NCBI GenBank assembly: GCA_018524725.1
Contig: JAEUWP010000156.1
Coordinates: 1 to 11,587, forward strand
Length of the DNA stretch: 11,587 bases
Source of the DNA: Podaxis mareebaensis
Lineage: Eukaryota > Basidiomycota > Agaricomycetes > Agaricales > Agaricaceae
Direction: 5' to 3'
A model generated the notes under the pieces. That model was given only the letters and a program-made list of their open reading frames with translations, was not told where the DNA came from and ran no database searches. Shown here piece after piece: positions 7,341 through 11,587 of the stretch. The position numbers and the translations under genes are program-made. How positions within the stretch are numbered: position 1 is the stretch's first letter; every line of letters begins with the position of its first letter.

Positions 7341-8859
7341 AGACATAGAGATCATTCTCTCTTAGCCTCTTCAGAACTTTGTGAGTTTCTTTTCACAAAG
7401 AAGAGAGGTCATCTGAGAAAATAAGAATGTCATTCATGTAGACAATGACCATGGTATATCCAGGCTTGTCTATCACATCACAAAAGATATGGTCCATCAT
7501 TGGTTGGAATGTGGTCAGGCTGTTAATCATTCTGAAGAATATGATGTTCAGTTTGAAAAGACCAAAAGGGGTTCAAAAGGTACCTTTCCATTGGTCACCT
7601 TCTCAAATGTGGATATTATTATATTCTGCATGAATATCAAGAGTAGTGAAATACTTGGCACCTTTGAGGTGATCAAGTATTCTAGAAATAGAAGGAATAG
7701 GATATACATTCTTCACTGTGAACTGGTTCAAATGTCTGTAATCCTGAATGGGTCACAGCTTTCCATCTTTTTTCAATATGAAGAAGAATGGTGCTGACAA
7801 GGCAAGTTTGGGGTTAGATGTAAATGGTGCCAGCATCTGTCTGGCATTGGGAGTGGTTGTGGATTGAGGTGAGGTAGAGAATTGAGAGTGAAAAGAGAGC
7901 CAAGGTAAACTTGGGGGAAAGATAAGTTATATTTGTTGTACCTACTACAATGTTTTATACTACCATTCTTTCAAGGTCCAAGCTGTATGGTATGTAACAT
8001 AGGAAAATACTAGAAAATTGAGAGAAATCATCAATAGAATGAAAAGAAAGGGAATGAGTCACGAGTAAGCCTTTTATCACCACCTCAGAACTTCGTCTCT
8101 TAACACTGAATTCCAATGTTGTGGGATTCTCGAGACACAAGGAACAACAGGCATTCTTGGAATGAAATCAGAGGTCAGAAGGATGTATATGGAATGGTGA
8201 AATGGTGAACTGGTGGAGCTGTTCTGTCGTCGACATTGCTGAGCCACCTTCCGAGAGCAGAAGGCAGTGGTTGTATAGGGAGTGACATTGTTACGGATGG
8301 TCCATGTATGTTGCATAGTCAAGGAATGAAGTCGGTGGATGTTGAAGTAATGGGAGGAGGATGACGGATGGCAATTTCATAGCCAGCCGGTGTCTGATCT
8401 CCACAGTGCAGCTTGTGGGCTTTCAGATTTCCTGATGTAACCTTTTCATTGGTTATTATCTAAAAATTTCTTTAACTCTAACAGCTTGTTGTCTGTCAAG
8501 CAGTACAATTTAGCTGCTTCAGGTTTAAAGTCTGGTTTTAGGTCAATCTTGTAATTGTATGGTTATAGAGGATATCTTTCTGATTCCTTTTCACTGAATA
8601 GGTTTAAATAATCCCAATAATGCTTTGGAATAATGTTCTTTGGGTCCACAGCCTTTTTTGGTCCATGGTATGCCTGAGAGGACTTCTGTGCTTCTGAGAT
8701 CTTGGTATTGATCTCTAGAGTGGTGTGTGCTAGATCAAGCTGTGCTTCATAATTGAGTCTAGCTTGTCTATAGAGGGAGTGCAGAACATTCTCAGTTGCT
8801 TTTTCAGCTAACTGAATATGATCAATCTGGATCTTGTTTTTGATATTCATGTTATCAAT
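7341..8859 (-). pseudogene. pol: reverse transcriptase, interrupted by a solo LTR and internally deleted
   Basis: The N-terminal part (8859-8410) reads IPKHYWDYLNLFSEKE, KIDLKPDFKPEAAKLY and GYIRKSESPQAA. The frame then stops at the nested LTR (7795-8405) and resumes in the same frame at APFFFILKKDGKL, followed by DYRHLNQFTVKN, YPIPSIS, GAKYFTTLDIHAEYNN and TPFGLF. The active-site motif is YMND (7429-7440) instead of YxDD: the first catalytic Asp has become Asn. Stops at 7753-7755, 7603-7605 and 7573-7575 each replace an arginine of the family. After NDLYV, near 7340, the sequence jumps to the start of RNase H. The RT thumb and connection region is therefore missing. Confidence 0.88.
7795..8405 (-). 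mobile_element. Solo LTR nested in the reverse transcriptase
   Basis: The insertion splits RT codons between SPQAA and PFFF. In minus orientation it begins TGTGGAGATCAG and ends CTTGTCA, so it has TG...CA ends. It is flanked by GTGC on both sides (7791-7794 and 8406-8409). Removing one GTGC plus the insert restores an uninterrupted frame. The 611 bp contain no pol motifs, as expected for an LTR left by recombination. A TATA-like GATAAAAGGC lies near 8067-8076 on the minus strand, followed by a pyrimidine-rich start-like region. About ten CpGs lie at 8058-8400, so it is younger than its host element. It does not match the 3' LTR at 3360-3813. Confidence 0.75.
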
Positions 8860-9515
8860 ATTTATAGCAGGGATCTTAGATCTCCTGGTTCACCATCAAA
8901 AGGTATGTTTTGTCAAATTGATGTTGGGATTATATTTTTTGAGAAATGGGAGGCCAATTATCATTGGTCACTCTCTGATTTCTACAACATAGCAAGTAAC
9001 ATCTACATTGTGATTATCTATGTGTAGCTGCAATTCTGCTTATGCAGTAATAGCATGGCCTATGTTCATAGTACCATCAACACTTCATACTGGTATAGGT
9101 CTGTTCAAGGGTATCATTCTTGACCCAAGCTATTGAATGGTCAAGGGAGAGACAAAGTCTCCTTGTGTGCCACTGTCAAGCAGTGGATATATAGTGGCAA
9201 CTGTGGAAAAATTTGGGTTTTTTAGTATAGTGGAGATATATAGGGATTTGTTGTTGGTTGATGCTGTCAAACAGACTTCAGCTATCATAGGCTTGGTAGA
9301 AGAGTGAGTAGTCAAAGCTTTGTCTGAGTTCAGTTCTGTAGCCAGTACAGGGAATTCTCTAGACATCTTTCTACTCTGTATTTTATGAGCAAGATATTTC
9401 TGAGCAGTCCAACAGGAGTCATAGTGATTCTGTATATTAAAAGGAGGTTCAATATCTGTACAAGAATTTAAAAGAGTTGCAGGATTCAGAGGCATTGCCT
9501 CTACTCTGATCCTTG
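8860..9515 (-). pseudogene. pol: retropepsin-type aspartic protease
   Basis: The protease cleaves the Gag-Pol polyprotein. The pol frame opens just after the slippery site (ARIRVEAMPLNP) and has its first ATG at 9495. The catalytic D-S-G triad occurs in PLLDSGTQGD at 9169-9177. The flap and second strand follow, and the C-terminal hydrophobic-Gly motif appears as MIIGLPFLKKYNPNI (about 8920-8964), typical of gypsy proteases. Six in-frame stops lie between the active site and RT. The residues before the active site (about 105) are probably a linker that would be released on processing. Confidence 0.82.
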
Positions 9516-9522
9516 CAAAAAA
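9516..9522 (-). promoter_or_regulatory. Candidate -1 ribosomal frameshift site, T TTT TTG
   Basis: On the minus strand the gag frame reads TCT TTT TTG CAA GGA TCA GAG TAG. The heptamer T TTT TTG has the X XXY YYZ form. Slipping back one base enters the open protease frame (GCA AGG ATC AGA), four codons before the gag stop at 9501-9503. Gag is otherwise one frame for 2 kb, and pol is in exactly the -1 frame. A downstream pseudoknot was not assessed. Confidence 0.6.
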
Positions 9523-9776
9523 GACTGCTGCTCTTCCTCAATGACTTTTGCCATAGTGTGGTTTGCTAGTTCATTTTGTTCTTCAGGAGGCAGTTCAGTG
9601 AAGGTGACCTTAATTGAGTTAAGGGTGTTTAGATGAGAGGATGAGGCATTAGAAGATATGGGAGGGCAAGGTCAGTTTGTTGGAGATGGGATTGAGGCTG
9701 AAGGCTAAGGAGTTGGTTGTTTCCCTTTTTGGAATCATCTTTGGTTCACAGGTGCCTATCAATTTTGACAAAGGGG

Positions 9777-9818
9777 GCAAGAGTGAGCCTAGTAGTCCAT
9801 TTTACCACAGGTAATGCA
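9777..9818 (-). other. gag CCHC zinc knuckle, damaged
   Basis: The frame reads CITCGKMDY, stop, AHSC. The spacing is C-x2-C-x4-[Y]-x4-C, so the metal-binding His is Tyr (TAC) and the next codon is TAG. Both changes can be explained by single C to T transitions (CAC to TAC, CAG to TAG). Here they are at CpA rather than CpG. Confidence 0.7.
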
Positions 9819-11587
9819 TGCTCCACACTTCATTTGGTCTTGTTAGTAGTCAGTTAAAATAGCATTGACTGAGATCCCTTGTTTTATATAGTTGTCTTCT
9901 TCATCAGAAGAGAAGTCTGGAACTTTGTCTTCTTCTCCAGAAGAGAATTCTTTTAGGGCATCAATGTCCATTGGTTTGCTGGGTGATAGACAACATTCCT
10001 TGTAGACAAACTTGTTTCAGGGTGCATCATTGAAAGCATCATTGAAATAAGAGAGTTGGGAGGAGGGACCTCTGCCTATTTTGTGCATTTGGTATTGTTG
10101 GAAGCTATTAACTATCCTAGCAATATCAGCTTGCCATTGTGCATAGGTGGTGGGCAGTTGGGTGGTTAAATATAATTGTCACTGTACCCAATCAGGAATA
10201 GAGTCAATGTAAAGGTGGACTTTGTAGTTGTCATCAGTGATATTTGCTTGACTCAGGAGGTAAGTGAACATTTGATTGAAGACTGTGATGTCTGTTTTGG
10301 AGATGTTGAGGCAAGTGCATTGAAGCTTCTCTGTAGCTTGCATTGCTTTGATCTTCAGTTTGAAATGGTCTTTGAGTCAGTTATTGAAATCAGTCCATGT
10401 ACTGTACTCATAGGTGTTGCTGGTGGTATTCCACTTTTCTTTCATAAAAGCATTGTGGAATCCAGCAGCATTGCCCTTGGTCATGTATTGGAGGGTGTGC
10501 AAGATTTTCTTTCTGTTGTTGATGTTATTCTGTGCATTTTGGAATGCAGCTTGATAGTCATCAAAGACTAGTCATAATTGATCCTGAAAGGTCTGAAAGT
10601 TGTGAGGTTCACCATCAAATGGTTGAATCTTCAGAGTCTTAGGGGTGGCCATTGCTGTGTTTTGTTGATGAGCTGGTGGTCTGTGAGGTGGATTAGGGGA
10701 AGGAGATGGTGGTTGATTAAACAGAGTCAAGGTCAATGATGTAGTACCTGGTACTCTCAGTATCAGAGGTGTTGGTCTCTGTGGAGGTGTCAGATCAATA
10801 TGTGACTCTGGCCTCTGTGTCTCTGTAGTAGATCAGCTCAGAGGTATAGTATCAGTCAGCATTGGAGTTTGGGATGAAGATGACTGTGACTCATTGGTTC
10901 CAAAGGTATCTAAGGTTGGGATAGTGTTCACTGAGGATAAGGCTTACATTTCTGGGAACCTCAAGGAAGGCCATGTATCCAGTCCTAGCCATGAGTGCTG
11001 AAATAGGGGTAAAGGTGTAGTGAGATGGGTGTCTAGCTGTACACTCATTGCAGAGACAAATGTAGAACTCTGTGATTCATATGGCTCAGTTAGTGATATG
11101 GTAGGCCTGTGCAAAATAACTAGGGAAGTGCTCTTGGTTGTTTATTCTGGGGTTGACAGTTGAGTTGAATGATATGATGGTGGTTCAATGATCTGGAATG
11201 ATTGTAGTGGGTTCAAAGGTTCTGACTCTCTGATAGCTGTCTGCTCAGCTGAAGGGAAGGTGGTTGAGATAGTAGTTGAGGGAGGGGGTACTGTTGTAGT
11301 TGTACTCTGTTGATGGCTCAAGTGGCATTCAAAGGCTTTAAGGAGGGCTTCAGCTTGGTCAATATCTCAAGGGGAACCTGTCCAATGGAGATATAGACTC
11401 TGAGCTTGTTTAGCCTGTTGGAAGCATTCTTTGAACTGGGCAAAGAGCATGGGGTGTTTAATGAAAGTGGGAAGGGTCTTAAACTGCCAACTGTGCTGGA
11501 GTTTGTAGTGAAGGTGTTAGGTTGGTCCTTATCACCAGTCACCTAAGCTTTGCTAGGGGGCAGCTATCTCACTAGATGGTTTGCAGA

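Larger units (their letters stand above)
3360..11587 (-). mobile_element. Decayed Ty3/gypsy chromovirus (LTR retrotransposon), 5' LTR not in window
   Basis: From high to low coordinate the minus strand encodes gag, protease, reverse transcriptase, RNase H, integrase and a chromodomain. RT before RNase H before integrase is Ty3/gypsy order, and the C-terminal chromodomain places it among the chromoviruses. A further zinc-knuckle reading frame, a polypurine tract and a 3' LTR complete the 3' end. The visible part is over 8.2 kb, of which 615 bp is a nested solo LTR with its target duplication. All frames carry stops, and part of RT is deleted. The element cannot make its own proteins. The 5' LTR must lie at or beyond the right edge. 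Confidence 0.9.
9501..11587 (-). pseudogene. gag: capsid/nucleocapsid precursor with long N-terminal extension, decayed
   Basis: Gag forms the virus-like particle and packages RNA. A single frame with in-frame stops runs from about 11515 to TAG 9501-9503. The capsid core starts near ATG 10650-10652, MATPKTLKIQPFDGEPHNF, and continues with LQYMTKGNAAGF, TWTDF and LKDHFK, the usual gypsy capsid pattern. After it come PMDIDALKE, an acidic linker (SSGEEDKVPDFSSDEED) and a zinc knuckle. A tail ends VIEEEQQSFLQGSE. Before the core lie about 290 residues: first a probable helical part with HPMLFAQFKECFQQAKQ, then a Ser/Thr/Pro-rich region ending in TPPQRPTPLILRVPG. No start codon could be fixed. The first 22 codons at the window edge carry four stops and may be leader. 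Confidence 0.85.

Noticed and set aside
10176..10571. 131-residue plus-strand open frame
   Set aside because: It lies antisense to the capsid core of gag, whose minus-strand frame is clearly the coding one.

Overview
The window looks like repeat-rich, gene-poor DNA from a filamentous fungus, probably a mushroom-forming basidiomycete. This is inferred from four things: a chromodomain-bearing Ty3/gypsy retrotransposon, a DDE transposase remnant of a type I associate with Agaricomycetes, a 61-bp GT-AG intron with a CTGAC branch site inside that remnant, and very strong CpG depletion. No intact host gene, tRNA, rRNA or CRISPR array was found. Every coding remnant is broken.

Layout: (1) Positions 1-670 still contain many CpG dinucleotides. 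They hold one arm of a dispersed repeat (1-116) and two copies of a 28-bp quasi-palindrome. (2) Positions 671-2240 are CpG-poor and non-coding. They contain a second, inverted copy of the dispersed repeat (1061-1171), a short third copy (1664-1710), and a 75-bp A-tailed insertion flanked by 12-bp target duplications (958-1056). (3) Positions 2251-2930 on the plus strand are the decayed 3' part of a DDE transposase gene. (4) Positions 3360 to beyond the right edge are one large decayed Ty3/gypsy chromovirus on the minus strand. Read from high to low coordinate it has gag (11587-9501), a candidate -1 frameshift site (9516-9522), protease, reverse transcriptase, RNase H, integrase and chromodomain (9515-5475), an extra reading frame with two CCHC zinc knuckles (about 5464-3848), a polypurine tract (3814-3824) and a 454-bp 3' LTR (3813-3360). 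Its 5' LTR lies at or beyond the right edge. (5) A 611-bp solo LTR of another, apparently younger element (7795-8405) is nested inside the reverse transcriptase.

The gag, pol and third-ORF remnants would have acted as one unit: particle formation, reverse transcription and chromatin-directed integration. The third ORF sits where an envelope gene would be, but it encodes a nucleic-acid-binding type of protein. This is the most unusual feature of the window. Decay is dominated by CpG to TpG/CpA change. Many in-frame stops fall where the family normally has arginine, as expected for CGA to TGA. The two CpG-rich islands (1-670 and 8058-8400) appear to be later arrivals.
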